Shown one piece after another: positions 18,475 to 27,611 of a stretch of 64,000 nt of DNA. The DNA is from an uncultured Pelagibacteraceae bacterium (lineage in GTDB: Bacteria > Pseudomonadota > Alphaproteobacteria > Pelagibacterales > Pelagibacteraceae). The notes beneath the pieces are model-generated. The model saw only the letters and a list, made by a program, of their open reading frames with translations. It did no database searches and was not told where the DNA came from. Numbering within the stretch: position 1 is the stretch's first letter; each line of letters begins with the position of its first letter. Position numbers and translations under genes: made by a program. The DNA lies in NCBI GenBank assembly GCA_902558705.1, contig CACEEW010000004.1:19474-83473 (forward strand), in the 5' to 3' direction.

Positions 18475-21314
18475 TAATTTAGCCCCTTTAAATCTTTCAC
18501 TATTCTATTGAAACCTGTCGCATTTGAGGCTTTGATCATCAAATAATCATTATTATTTAAGTCATCTCTTATCAAATTAATAATTTGTGATTTATTTTGC
18601 AAAATTCTACCTTTTTTAGATTTTGTAAGTTGATTAAATATAGATGTCACCTTGCTTCCTTTAACAAAAACTTTGTCTACCTTAGTTTGATTGATAATAG
18701 GTATAATAGATTGATGAAGTTTTTTTGAGTGATTTCCAAGTTCCAACATATCACCAAGTAAAAGGTATTTTTTTGATTTTTTTGAATTAATTTTATCATA
18801 ATTAAGTATTGCAGATTTTAATGATAATGGATTTGAATTGTAACTTTCATCAATTAAATTGATATTTTTGCCATTAACTTTAATTTTAGAAAAGTCTCCT
18901 CTTCCATTAGGTACTTCAAAATTTAAAAAAATATTTTTATTCAATTCAAAGATATTTATATTAATATTAATAACAGCTATTGCAGCTAAAATATTATATA
19001 CATTATTTTGAAAATCATTTGAAATTAAAAAATATTTTTTTAAATTATTTATTTTAATGTAAATTTCAAAATTATCATTTTTTTTCACACAATTTAATAA
19101 TTTAACATCAGATTTAGGATTCTTTATACCAAAAGAAATTATTTTAAGATTATTTTTAAAAGCTATTTTTTTATGTAAATTAAAAAATTTATCATCTGCA
19201 TTTAAAACAACAAAACCACCAGATTTAGTATTATTAATAATTTCAGATTTGGCTAAAGCAATTTGTTTTATATTTTTGAAATTTTTTGCGTGTGCGTAGT
19301 TTACATTAGTTATAACACTAACATCTGGTTGTATGATTTTTGTGAGATAATCAATTTCACCTTTTTTATCCATTCCAACTTCTAAAACACCAAATTTATC
19401 TTTATTGGTTAAATTAAAAAGACTTAATGGGACTCCATATTTATTGTTATATGATTTAGGAGAGATACTTACTTTTGAAATTTTTTTTAATGTGTTGCCC
19501 AATAATTCCTTCAATGTAGTTTTGCCACAACTCCCTGTTATGGCAATTACTTTGGCATCTATGTTTTTTCTAAAAATTTTAGAGATATCTGTCAAAAACT
19601 TCAGAGAATTTTTTACTTTAATTTGTTTAGATTTGTTCAAACTATTTTGAAATCGATTTACAATAGCTAAGGATGCCCTATTATTAAATGATTGTTTTAC
19701 AAATTTATTCCCATCATTTTTTTCACCTTTTATTGCAAAAAAAATATCTTCTTTTTTCACTTCGTTTGAATTAATTTTTGCCAGTTTAATAGGTAATGAT
19801 GAAGAAACACTTTTATTACCTGAAACCTCTTTAATTATATTTAACTTTAAATTATCAGATAAATTTAAATTTTTAGTTTTAATTGCTTTAAGAATAATTT
19901 TTTTATCTGAAAAGTAAATTTTTTGCTTACCTATATCCTGAGTTTTTTCATGCCCCTTACCAGCAACTAATAAAATTTCTCCAGTATTCAAATTTTTTGT
20001 TGCTTCAAATATTGCTTTCTTTCTATCAGAAATCTCAATGATTTTTTTTCTCTTAATTCCTTTTTTAATATCTCTTCTAATTTTATCTGGATTCTCAAAT
20101 CTAGGATTATCATCAGTAAGATAAATTTTATCAGAGAAATTAGATGCAATTTTACCCATTTTTGATCTTTTATTTTGATCTCTATTTCCACCACAACCAA
20201 ATAATAAACAGAGCTTTTTATCTGGAAATTGTTCTCTCAAATTTAAAAGGCAAGTTTTTAAGGCCTCTGGAGTGTGTGCGTAATCAAGAATTATTTTTGA
20301 TTTATTTTTAATTTTACCAATTTTTTCAAATCTGCCCTCTACTGGTTTAATTTTTTCAATAATATTGAAAATCTTTTTTAAATTAACATTTTTTTTAGCA
20401 GCAAATATTGCCATTAATATATTCTTTAATTGAATTTTTCCTATCAAGTTAAGATTAATCTCTCTTATGGAGTTGTTATATATAATTTTAAGTAATTGAA
20501 TTTCACCTTTAAAAGTATGAGATAAAACTCTAAAATTATTTTTTTTATCATTCAATGTAATTATTTTTAATCTTTTTTTTTTTGCAATTTTATTAATTGC
20601 TCTAAATTCAGGTATTTTATCGTCTGTTATTATATTCCCTTTTTTTTTGATAAGATTTCTAAATAGATAAAGTTTTGCATTAAGATAATCATTTAAATTT
20701 TTATGGTAATCTAAATGATCTTGAGACAAATTTGTAAATATTCCAGAATTAAATTTCAAACCATCGAGCCTATTCTGTTTAAGGCCATGACTTGAAGCCT
20801 CCATAATAACATTGTCTATCCTTTGATGTTTTAGTTTTTTTAAAATCATACCCAATTGAATTGGATCAATTGTAGTATTAGATAAATCTAAATTTAAATT
20901 ATTGGACTTAACCCCCAAAGTTCCAATTGAGGCGACTTTTTTATTATTTAATTTTAAAATTTGATAATAAAAATCTGCAATAGATGATTTCCCATTTGTG
21001 CCCGTAACGGCAATTAAATTTTTTGGTATTCTATTGAAAATTTTAAATGAAACTTCTGACAATAATTTTCTAATATTTTTTGTATGTATAAACAAAATTC
21101 CATTTTGAAATTCTTTAACTTTTTTTTCAGTAATAATAATTTTTGAGCCTTTTTTAATCGCAATTGAGATAAATTTGTTTCCATCAATTTTATTGCCCTT
21201 AATAGCAAAAAAAATATCATTTTTTTTTATCTTAGAACTATTAAAGGATATTCCTGAAAAAAAGATATTTCCTAGTTTTTTATTAATATTAGGGATGTAG
21301 TCTTTCAGTAACAT
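18474..21314 (-). CDS. murE/murF: MurE-MurF fusion: tripeptide and pentapeptide ligase
   Basis: A single 946-residue frame that contains two complete Mur ligases. Residues 1 to about 475 are MurE (adds meso-diaminopimelate): VTGTNGKSS at about 103-111, EASSHGL, NLSQDHLDYH, LDYAHTPEAL, and the mDAP-specific DDNPR at about 400. Residues about 485-946 are MurF (adds D-Ala-D-Ala): the N-terminal motif IFFAIKGEKNDGNKF, the ATP loop AITGSCGKTT at about 590, VLEVGMDKKGEIDYL, NVNYAHAKNF and DESYNSNPLS. No internal stop or frameshift separates them. A short Lys/Asn-rich linker joins the halves. The gene starts 2 bases after the ftsI stop and overlaps the mraY start by one base. Confidence 0.94.
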   Translation of the reverse strand: MLLKDYIPNINKKLGNIFFSGISFNSSKIKKNDIFFAIKGNKIDGNKFISIAIKKGSKIIITEKKVKEFQNGILFIHTKNIRKLLSEVSFKIFNRIPKNLIAVTGTNGKSSIADFYYQILKLNNKKVASIGTLGVKSNNLNLDLSNTTIDPIQLGMILKKLKHQRIDNVIMEASSHGLKQNRLDGLKFNSGIFTNLSQDHLDYHKNLNDYLNAKLYLFRNLIKKKGNIITDDKIPEFRAINKIAKKKRLKIITLNDKKNNFRVLSHTFKGEIQLLKIIYNNSIREINLNLIGKIQLKNILMAIFAAKKNVNLKKIFNIIEKIKPVEGRFEKIGKIKNKSKIILDYAHTPEALKTCLLNLREQFPDKKLCLLFGCGGNRDQNKRSKMGKIASNFSDKIYLTDDNPRFENPDKIRRDIKKGIKRKKIIEISDRKKAIFEATKNLNTGEILLVAGKGHEKTQDIGKQKIYFSDKKIILKAIKTKNLNLSDNLKLNIIKEVSGNKSVSSSLPIKLAKINSNEVKKEDIFFAIKGEKNDGNKFVKQSFNNRASLAIVNRFQNSLNKSKQIKVKNSLKFLTDISKIFRKNIDAKVIAITGSCGKTTLKELLGNTLKKISKVSISPKSYNNKYGVPLSLFNLTNKDKFGVLEVGMDKKGEIDYLTKIIQPDVSVITNVNYAHAKNFKNIKQIALAKSEIINNTKSGGFVVLNADDKFFNLHKKIAFKNNLKIISFGIKNPKSDVKLLNCVKKNDNFEIYIKINNLKKYFLISNDFQNNVYNILAAIAVINININIFELNKNIFLNFEVPNGRGDFSKIKVNGKNINLIDESYNSNPLSLKSAILNYDKINSKKSKKYLLLGDMLELGNHSKKLHQSIIPIINQTKVDKVFVKGSKVTSIFNQLTKSKKGRILQNKSQIINLIRDDLNNNDYLMIKASNATGFNRIVKDLKGLN

Positions 21315-21316
21315 TT

Positions 21317-23005
21317 TTAATTAATTTCACTGTATTTTGTGGCTAAAATAGGCCCAATTTTTTCAACTATTTGACCTGTCGTTTCGACTGTAGTCCATCC
21401 AGCAGTATTATATGGAGTACCTTTATATTTTATATTAGACCCATCTCTATAATGATAAACATAATCTTGATTGGTCTTTGGCTCATCTAACATGACTGCT
21501 AAAACAAATTTTGGTCTAGATGTGGGAAATACCGAAATAAAAGAATTTATCTTTTTTTTAGAATAACCTCCCGTTGTACTTTTTTGTGCTGTTCCTGTTT
21601 TTCCACCAATTTCATATCCATTAACATTGGCTAAAGAAGCAGTCCCTTCTTTAGTGTTAACAATTTTTCTTAAAATAGGTAAAATTTTTTCTGATACTTC
21701 TTGGTCTAAAATTTTTTCTTTTTTTTCTTTTTGAGATTTTTTAATAATAGTAGGACTTATTTGATGCCCTCCATTCACAATAATCGCATAGGCTTTTGCT
21801 AGCTGTAACAAAGTTGTAGTAATTCCATGCCCAAAAGATGCAGTAGCTAGAGGACATTTGCCCCAATTGAATCTAATAGGTTTTCCGACTTCCTCAATAT
21901 CAAAGTTTATCTTTTCCAAAATTCCAATTTTGGATAAAAATAATCTGAACTTTTCCTCACCAATTTGCTGACCAATTCTAACTGAACCTATATTTCCTGA
22001 TCTAATAAGAATTTGTTCTGCAGTCAAATCTGATGGTATTTTATCGTCATACTCTCTAATATGAAATCCTGCACAAGTTAATGATTTTGGTAAATCATTA
22101 TATTCAGTTTCAGGTTCAATAATTTTTTCATCCAAAGCTGCAGCTAAAGTGAAGGTTTTGAAAACGGATCCAAATTCATAAACTCCTTTAGTTGCTCTAT
22201 TAATTAGATTTATATCAGAAATAGTTTCTCTTTTGTTTGGATCAAAATCTGGCAAAGACACTAAGGATAAAATTTCACCGTTACTAACATCCATTAAAAT
22301 TGCAGCACTACCTTTGGTTTTAAAAATCTGATTAAATTTTAAAAGCTCATTTCTAATTAAAAATTGTATGTCTTTATCAACTGTTAGTTTTATTGGTTCT
22401 TGAAGATTTTTTAGTTCGTTATCTAACGACTTTTCAAGACCTGATATGCCGTTGTTATCATTATCAATTTGACCAATAATATGACTAAATAAATTTTTTT
22501 CAGGATATATTCTAATTAACTTTTCTTCAGGCTGAATAGACTTATCGCCTAATTTCATTATTTTTTCATAATTTTCATCAGAAATCATTTTTTCAAGATA
22601 GAAAAATTTTTTATTTATTAAATTAGACTCAATTTTTTTATAATCTTTATTGGGAAAAATATACTTTAAATTAATTATAAGTTTTTTTTTATCAATAACT
22701 TTTTGTGTGCTTATGCCTATATCAACAGAACTTACAGTCTTACTTAAAAATTTTCCATTTCTATCAAGAATATCTGCCCTGTAAAGATTATTAATCGGAT
22801 TATTTATATTTTCATTTATTTCATTTTTTGATTTTCTGGATCCCAAATGAATTAAGTGAATTGAATAAATAAAGAAAATAATAAAAAAAATAAAAAAAAT
22901 AAATGATACCCTATTAAAAGATAAATCTAAATTTGACTTACTTTTTTTATACGAAAAATCATCTTGATGATCCTCTAAAATAATTTTGGAATTTTTATTA
23001 TTCAT
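21317..23005 (-). CDS. ftsI: Septal peptidoglycan transpeptidase FtsI (PBP3)
   Basis: A 562-residue class B penicillin-binding protein. It has a cytoplasmic tail, one membrane segment at about residues 33-50 (SFIFFIFFIIFFIYSI) and a periplasmic body. Active-site motifs are complete: SVFK at 280-283 with catalytic Ser280, SGN at 336-338 and KTGT at 469-472. It cross-links peptidoglycan at the septum with FtsW. The start overlaps the ftsL end by 8 bp. Confidence 0.95.
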   Translation of the reverse strand: MNNKNSKIILEDHQDDFSYKKSKSNLDLSFNRVSFIFFIFFIIFFIYSIHLIHLGSRKSKNEINENINNPINNLYRADILDRNGKFLSKTVSSVDIGISTQKVIDKKKLIINLKYIFPNKDYKKIESNLINKKFFYLEKMISDENYEKIMKLGDKSIQPEEKLIRIYPEKNLFSHIIGQIDNDNNGISGLEKSLDNELKNLQEPIKLTVDKDIQFLIRNELLKFNQIFKTKGSAAILMDVSNGEILSLVSLPDFDPNKRETISDINLINRATKGVYEFGSVFKTFTLAAALDEKIIEPETEYNDLPKSLTCAGFHIREYDDKIPSDLTAEQILIRSGNIGSVRIGQQIGEEKFRLFLSKIGILEKINFDIEEVGKPIRFNWGKCPLATASFGHGITTTLLQLAKAYAIIVNGGHQISPTIIKKSQKEKKEKILDQEVSEKILPILRKIVNTKEGTASLANVNGYEIGGKTGTAQKSTTGGYSKKKINSFISVFPTSRPKFVLAVMLDEPKTNQDYVYHYRDGSNIKYKGTPYNTAGWTTVETTGQIVEKIGPILATKYSEIN

Positions 23006-23303
23006 TACCTAATATAAGATTTTTTATTTGAAGCTTTTTTTTGTTTTGGTCTATTATCTTAATTTCATTTATGTCTTTTTTAACTAATTCATCATCAAAG
23101 TATAAATTTTGAAATTCAATTAATTTTTCTGTTGAACTTAAAAATTCGTATTCTAACTTAATATTTTCAAAATCCTTTTTTAATGCCCTAATATTCTCCT
23201 TTATTGTAAAAATCTTATCATCAGTTCTTTTTGTTGAGTTTTTTACAAGTGCTGTAGATAAGATTAAAAATACTATTAAAAAAATGACTGAAAATTTCTT
23301 CAT
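22998..23303 (-). CDS. ftsL: Cell division protein FtsL
   Basis: A 101-residue small bitopic protein: an N-terminal membrane helix (residues about 4-20, [17 protein letters not shown]) followed by a coiled-coil-like periplasmic stretch rich in Lys, Glu and Leu ([20 protein letters not shown]) and the [11 protein letters not shown] segment that resembles the FtsL C-terminal region. FtsL forms a complex with FtsQ and FtsB. Sequence alone is weak for this family; the position between rsmH (4-bp overlap) and ftsI supports the call. Confidence 0.8.
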   Translation of the reverse strand: MKKFSVIFLIVFLILSTALVKNSTKRTDDKIFTIKENIRALKKDFENIKLEYEFLSSTEKLIEFQNLYFDDELVKKDINEIKIIDQNKKKLQIKNLILGNE

Positions 23304-24310
23304 AGCTTGTTTCCAAAATTTTCTATCTCTATTAAATGCTCAAATTTCTTTAAAATATCTGTTTTGAAATTATAAAAATCATCTTTTTTAACAATATATC
23401 TAAGTTTTGCTGATCTTGATGGCAAATTTTCTTTTAGTTCTGTTTTAGAGGGAGTCCTAGGTTTTTTTTCCAACATTCGAAATAACGTGTCTGCCTGCTC
23501 AATTTTAGGAACATATCTTGATATACTTTTTTTCTCTGACAAACTTTTAAAGAAATGTTTAACTATTTTATCCTCTAGTGAATGAAAAGTAACAACTGCT
23601 AAAATCCCATCTTTTTTTAAAACTTTTGCTGCAGCTATTAATCCATAGATAAGCTCTGTAATCTCTTTGTTAACAAAGATTCTCAATGCTTGAAAAACTT
23701 TTGTGGCACTATGAATCTTAAAGTTTTTTTTCTTTTTGTTCTTTTCAATTAGCTCTACTAAACTTTTTGTATCAATTTTATTTATACTTCTTTGCTTAAC
23801 AATATTACTGGCAATTTTTTTTGCATATTTTTCTTCCCCAAAAACTTTAAATATTTTTTCAAGATCTTTTTCATTTAATTTATTTATTGCCTCTTTTGCT
23901 GAAAAATCATTTAAACCCATTTGCATATTTAAATCTCCCAAAGAATTAAATGATAAGCCTTTTTTTGGATCTTTAATTTGTGTGGTTGAGTAACCCAAAT
24001 CAAAAATTATTCCTCTTACATTGGTATTTTTAATTTTCAAATCGTCTAATTGACTAAATTTCTTATTCTTAAAAATAAATCTATCTTGAAACTCTTTTGA
24101 AATTTTATCTGCTTTTTTTTTACTTTCTAGATCTCTATCTAGAGCGATTACTTGAGTATTTTGATAACTTAAAATTTTTTTTGTGTAACCACCTTGACCG
24201 AAGGTGCAGTCAATAAATGTGCCACCATACTGAGGGGTAATAATGCTAATTAATTCGTTTAGCAAAACCGGATAGTGTTTTACAACATCCGATTGCATGG
24301 TGGCTTGCAT
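23300..24310 (-). CDS. rsmH: 16S rRNA m4C1402 methyltransferase RsmH (MraW)
   Basis: A 336-residue SAM-dependent methyltransferase that N4-methylates C1402 of 16S rRNA. Motifs: [25 protein letters not shown] with the SAM-binding glycines, [64 protein letters not shown] and the closing [10 protein letters not shown]. Two ATGs lie close together (24310 and 24298); both give the conserved start. It follows ftsZ by 18 bp, whereas in most bacteria it follows mraZ directly. Confidence 0.95.
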   Translation of the reverse strand: MQATMQSDVVKHYPVLLNELISIITPQYGGTFIDCTFGQGGYTKKILSYQNTQVIALDRDLESKKKADKISKEFQDRFIFKNKKFSQLDDLKIKNTNVRGIIFDLGYSTTQIKDPKKGLSFNSLGDLNMQMGLNDFSAKEAINKLNEKDLEKIFKVFGEEKYAKKIASNIVKQRSINKIDTKSLVELIEKNKKKKNFKIHSATKVFQALRIFVNKEITELIYGLIAAAKVLKKDGILAVVTFHSLEDKIVKHFFKSLSEKKSISRYVPKIEQADTLFRMLEKKPRTPSKTELKENLPSRSAKLRYIVKKDDFYNFKTDILKKFEHLIEIENFGNKL

Positions 24311-24328
24311 TTATTTTTTTGAAGACCA

Positions 24329-25786
24329 TTAATTTTTTTGTCTTCTTAAAAATGCTGGAATCTCAAGATCATCATCTTCTTGATCTTCTTGGGATGATCC
24401 CAATAAATCATCTGAATTTTTTGCCTCAATATCTGAATTAAATAAATCTGGCTCATCTATATCAACACCAAATTCTTTCAAATCTCCTGAAACTTCTTCT
24501 TTGTCTGATGATCTTATTGCTTCTTCTGAAAAAGAAACTTCATTCTCCTCAGATGTGTCCTCAACTATGCTTTCAACCTCTTGATTTTTGAGTAATTCTT
24601 CATGATACTGATTGTTAACTTGATCTATAGTTTCATTTTGATTTTCAGTGACAACCTCATTTTCCAGTTTCAAAGCATTAGCTCCATGTGTAGCTATATT
24701 TGAAGACGTATTAGAAAAAGAAAATGATGCTGTGTGATTATTTGAGCCAAAATCAGAATATCCAGTATTACGATTTTGTATTCTATGCACCATATTAACA
24801 ACTGACTTAGACTCAGGTTGTTGATTGTCTAATGATGTAGCAACTATTGAAACTCTTATTTTGCCAGCAAGAGCTTCATCAGTTATTGCACCTATAATAA
24901 CTTCTGCATCAGCTTCTACTTCTGATCTAATTTTATTGACTACTTCATCAACTTCAAAAAGTTTAAGATCTTTTCCGCCAGTAATATTAACTAATAAACC
25001 TTTTGCTCCTTTAAGGGTATAGTCATCTATTAAAGGATTACTGATTGCCATTTCTGTAGCTTGCATAGCTCTACCTTCGCCTTCTGCTTCACCTGTACCC
25101 ATCATAGCTTTACCCATTGATGCCATAACAGTTTCAACATCAGCAAAATCTAGATTAATTATTCCAGGTCTAACCATTAAGTCAGTTACACTTTGTACTC
25201 CATGCATCAAAACATTATTTGAAAGATTAAATGACTCCTCAAATGTAGTTTGTTCATTTGCTATTTTAAACAAATTTTGATTTGGTATTACAATTATTGT
25301 ATCTACATGTTTTCTTAATTCCTCAAGACCAATTTGAGCTCTTCTCATTCTTGAAGGCCCTTCGTATAAGAAAGGAAGTGTTACTACACCTACAGTGAGT
25401 ATATTTAATTCTTTTGCTGCTCTAGCGATAACATGTGCTGCACCAGTTCCAGTTCCCCCACCCATTCCTGCAGCAATGAAAACCATATTTGCGCCTTGCA
25501 AAATATTTACAATTTCATTTAAAGATTCATCTGCTGCAGCTTGTCCAATATCAAGCTTAGCACCTGCACCTAATCCTTTCGTCAAATTTAAACCAATTTG
25601 AATTTTTGATTTTGCTTTACTATGTTTTAAATCTTGAGCGTCGGTATTTACAGCTATAAATTCAACTCCCTGCATTCCGTTATCAATCATCTCATTAATT
25701 GCGTTTCCTCCTGCGCCTCCAATTCCCATTACTAGAAGTCTTGGTTGCAACTCTTTTATCTCTGGTGCTTTTAAGTTAATTGTCAT
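24329..25786 (-). CDS. ftsZ: Cell division GTPase FtsZ
   Basis: A 485-residue tubulin-like GTPase that forms the division ring. The GTPase domain shows MGIGGAGGNAI, VNTDAQDL and the tubulin signature GGGTGTGA at 109-116, then the T7-loop region NLDFADVETVM. After about residue 320 comes a long acidic, Asn/Glu/Ser-rich linker, ending with a conserved C-terminal peptide (DDLEIPAFLRRQKN) that normally contacts FtsA and other partners. It lies directly behind mraZ, 14 bp apart, at the front of the cluster instead of its usual place after ftsQ-ftsA, so it would be the second gene transcribed from the mraZ promoter. Confidence 0.97.
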   Translation of the reverse strand: MTINLKAPEIKELQPRLLVMGIGGAGGNAINEMIDNGMQGVEFIAVNTDAQDLKHSKAKSKIQIGLNLTKGLGAGAKLDIGQAAADESLNEIVNILQGANMVFIAAGMGGGTGTGAAHVIARAAKELNILTVGVVTLPFLYEGPSRMRRAQIGLEELRKHVDTIIVIPNQNLFKIANEQTTFEESFNLSNNVLMHGVQSVTDLMVRPGIINLDFADVETVMASMGKAMMGTGEAEGEGRAMQATEMAISNPLIDDYTLKGAKGLLVNITGGKDLKLFEVDEVVNKIRSEVEADAEVIIGAITDEALAGKIRVSIVATSLDNQQPESKSVVNMVHRIQNRNTGYSDFGSNNHTASFSFSNTSSNIATHGANALKLENEVVTENQNETIDQVNNQYHEELLKNQEVESIVEDTSEENEVSFSEEAIRSSDKEEVSGDLKEFGVDIDEPDLFNSDIEAKNSDDLLGSSQEDQEDDDLEIPAFLRRQKN

Positions 25787-25800
25787 TTTATTATCCCCCG

Positions 25801-26256
25801 TTATTTGTTAAGTTGAAGCTCCCACTTAAGGCTAGCACGATTTAAATTTGCTTTTTTCTTTGCGTTAACCTTAAATTTTTCAAAAGCTGTTGGTTCCCAA
25901 ATTTGAAAGGTTTTTCCTTGGCCAACAAACAACATGCTATTTTTTATTTTTGCATGTTTTAACAATTTTGTAGTAAGTGAAATTCTTCCCTCACTATCAA
26001 ACTGTAAATTAATACTTTCAGATAATATTGAGGTTGCAAAATAATCTCTTTTTTCCTCGAAAGGATTAAGTGAGTCAATTGTATTTGAAATTTTTTCTAT
26101 TCTATCTTGTGGCCATGCTTCTATTGATTGGTGATTAAAAGAAGGGTAACAAATTACTCCATTATACCCTAGGTTGGATAAATAAGACCTATAACTTGCA
26201 GGCACTGATACCCTTCCTTTCTTGTCTAATTTGTTTTCGTAGCTTGCTAAAAACAT
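25801..26256 (-). CDS. mraZ: Transcriptional regulator MraZ
   Basis: A 151-residue protein with two AbrB/SpoVT-like MraZ domains: the N-terminal SYENKLDKKGRVSVPASYRS and the second FDSEGRISLTTKLLKHA, both with the family's D-x-K/E-GR core. MraZ binds short direct repeats in front of its own gene and represses or modulates the dcw cluster. Matching repeats are seen 29-53 bp upstream of its start, overlapping a good sigma-70 promoter. It is the first gene of the run leading to ligA. Confidence 0.95.
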   Translation of the reverse strand: MFLASYENKLDKKGRVSVPASYRSYLSNLGYNGVICYPSFNHQSIEAWPQDRIEKISNTIDSLNPFEEKRDYFATSILSESINLQFDSEGRISLTTKLLKHAKIKNSMLFVGQGKTFQIWEPTAFEKFKVNAKKKANLNRASLKWELQLNK

Positions 26257-26284
26257 AAACCATAATTTCTATATACCCTTTATT

Positions 26285-26309
26285 TGGGAATATATGGGAT
26301 ATTATGGGT
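26285..26309 (+). promoter_or_regulatory. Putative MraZ operator: three TGGGN repeats
   Basis: On the plus strand, TGGGA (26285), TGGGA (26295) and TGGGT (26305) recur with a precise 10-bp period. MraZ is known to bind TGGGN direct repeats spaced by 5 bp. The array covers the -10 box and the predicted start of the mraZ promoter, so binding would be expected to block RNA polymerase. The repeats read on the strand opposite to mraZ. Confidence 0.68.
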
Positions 26310-26327
26310 TTTTAAGTGTAGAGTCAA
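26299..26327 (-). promoter_or_regulatory. Sigma-70-type promoter of mraZ and the dcw cluster
   Basis: On the minus strand, TTGACT (26327-26322) and TAATAT (26304-26299) are separated by exactly 17 bp, a near-consensus promoter. The expected transcription start is near 26292, giving a leader of about 36 bases before the mraZ ATG at 26256. The -10 box sits inside the repeated TGGGN elements. No other match of this quality was noticed within the cluster. Confidence 0.72.
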
Positions 26328-26413
26328 TACTTACAATTTAGGGTTTTGTATAGAAATATTGATCAAAAAAAGTGAATCAAAACGTGAACATTTGTTTTAA
26401 TTTTTAGAGAAGA

Positions 26414-26774
26414 TTTGCCAGATAAACTATAAGCCGGGTTCTGTCATTTAAACTTATCATTTGTCTAGGCTTAAGATCACTCTTAAGCTCAAGCAACTAA
26501 CCCTGATGACTAGCCAAGGACGGCTTTTAGTTTTTCAACAATGTCATCTCTACTTAGTCTTGCTCCCAGTGGGGTTTTCCAGCGTTCATTGTTACCAATA
26601 GAACCGGTGTGCTCTTACCACACCTTTTCACCCTTGCCATGTTATGGCGGTTTATTTTCTGTGGCACTATCCCTAGGGTTTCCCCTGCCAGGTATTACCT
26701 GGCACTGTGTCCTTGTAGAGCCCGGACTTTCCTCTTTAAACTAATTTAAAGCGACAAGTCATTTATCTGGCAGG
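26414..26774 (-). ncRNA. rnpB: RNase P RNA (bacterial type A)
   Basis: This is the catalytic RNA that trims tRNA 5' leaders. On the minus strand the universally conserved 5' element GAGGAAAGTCCGGGCT is at 26734-26719 and the matching 3' element ACAGAACCCGGCTTAT is at 26444-26429. The ends pair as helix P1: CTGCCAGATAAA at 26773-26762 against TTTATCTGGCA at 26426-26416. Length of about 360 nt fits type A. The ends are estimated from P1. It explains most of the 559-base gap between the amidase gene and mraZ; open frames inside it are not genes. Confidence 0.95.
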
Positions 26775-26815
26775 ATTAATTTATTATGAAATTTTAAAAA
26801 TTCAAGTTTAATAAT

Positions 26816-27559
26816 TTACGAAAGTATTAAATTTTTACTTATTAAATAGCATTCTTTATCAATTAGTCCGTTTACTAAGTCTTGTCTAAATCTTCTTTGA
26901 AATGCCTTAATTATCAACCGGTCTTTTTTTGATCTTTTTTGACTAATTTTCATATACCCTAATTTATGAAGATTTTTAGTAAAACTTTTTTCTTCTTTCT
27001 TTGAGGAAAGTCTGATTTTTCTAAATTTTTTTATTTTTTTTAAATCTAAATTATGCCACCAGGCTAATCTATTTTGAGCTAATTCATGCCAGGGAAATTT
27101 TTCACCTGGATCTTTTTTACGATCTGGCGATATATCTGAATGACCGAGAATATACTTATGATTTATTCTATATTTTTTAATTAGATATTTTAAAAGTTTT
27201 TTCAGTGAAGTGATTTGTTTTGAAGAAAAACTTTTATATCCATATTTATGACCTGGATTCGTGATCTCGATTCCAATAGAATTTTTATTCAATGATTTAA
27301 AATTTTTCCACCTTGATTTGCCGGCATGCCAAGCCTCATATAAATCAGGAACCAGATTAAGTAAATTTCCATTTTTCTTGACATAATAATGTGAACTTAC
27401 TTTTGACTTGGGGTCCTGCAATCTTTTGATTGCAGTTGATTCTGCTTTCATCCCTGTGTAGTGAATTATTATAAACTTAATTCTTTTTTTTGATCTTTTT
27501 GGAATACTAAAGTTATATGAATAATTAGTAGTCAATTTTAGGCCTATTTTTCGATACAT
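26816..27559 (-). CDS. N-acetylmuramoyl-L-alanine amidase (AmiD/AmpD-type)
   Basis: A 247-residue zinc amidase that cuts the bond between MurNAc and L-Ala. The Amidase_2 domain spans about residues 20-170: IIHYTG with His33, VSSHYYVKKNGN, WHAGKSRW, IGIEITNPG with the likely catalytic Glu98, and LGHSDISPDRKKDPGEKFPW with His140 and Asp150 as zinc ligands. A small C-terminal region (about 195-245) with helical repeats and IIKAFQRRFRQD looks like a peptidoglycan-binding-type module. No clear signal peptide is seen, so it may act on recycled wall fragments in the cytoplasm, or be anchored or exported by a route not visible here. Confidence 0.85.
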   Translation of the reverse strand: MYRKIGLKLTTNYSYNFSIPKRSKKRIKFIIIHYTGMKAESTAIKRLQDPKSKVSSHYYVKKNGNLLNLVPDLYEAWHAGKSRWKNFKSLNKNSIGIEITNPGHKYGYKSFSSKQITSLKKLLKYLIKKYRINHKYILGHSDISPDRKKDPGEKFPWHELAQNRLAWWHNLDLKKIKKFRKIRLSSKKEEKSFTKNLHKLGYMKISQKRSKKDRLIIKAFQRRFRQDLVNGLIDKECYLISKNLILS

Positions 27560-27576
27560 TTTAGATAAATAGTTAA

Positions 27577-27604
27577 TTTACATTAATATTTAATATATTA
27601 TAAC
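27577..27604 (+). promoter_or_regulatory. Putative sigma-70 promoter for mlaA, near-leaderless
   Basis: TTTACA (27577-27582) and TATAAC (27599-27604) are separated by 16 bp. The predicted start of transcription, about 7 bases after the -10 box, falls at 27611, one base before the mlaA ATG at 27612. If right, the message has almost no leader. The match is good but the region is very AT-rich, so chance similarity is possible. Confidence 0.45.
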
Positions 27605-27611
27605 GACATCA

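Noticed and set aside
26541..26744. Open frame of 67 codons on the plus strand with high G+C
   Set aside because: It lies wholly inside the RNase P RNA gene on the opposite strand; the base composition reflects the structured RNA.
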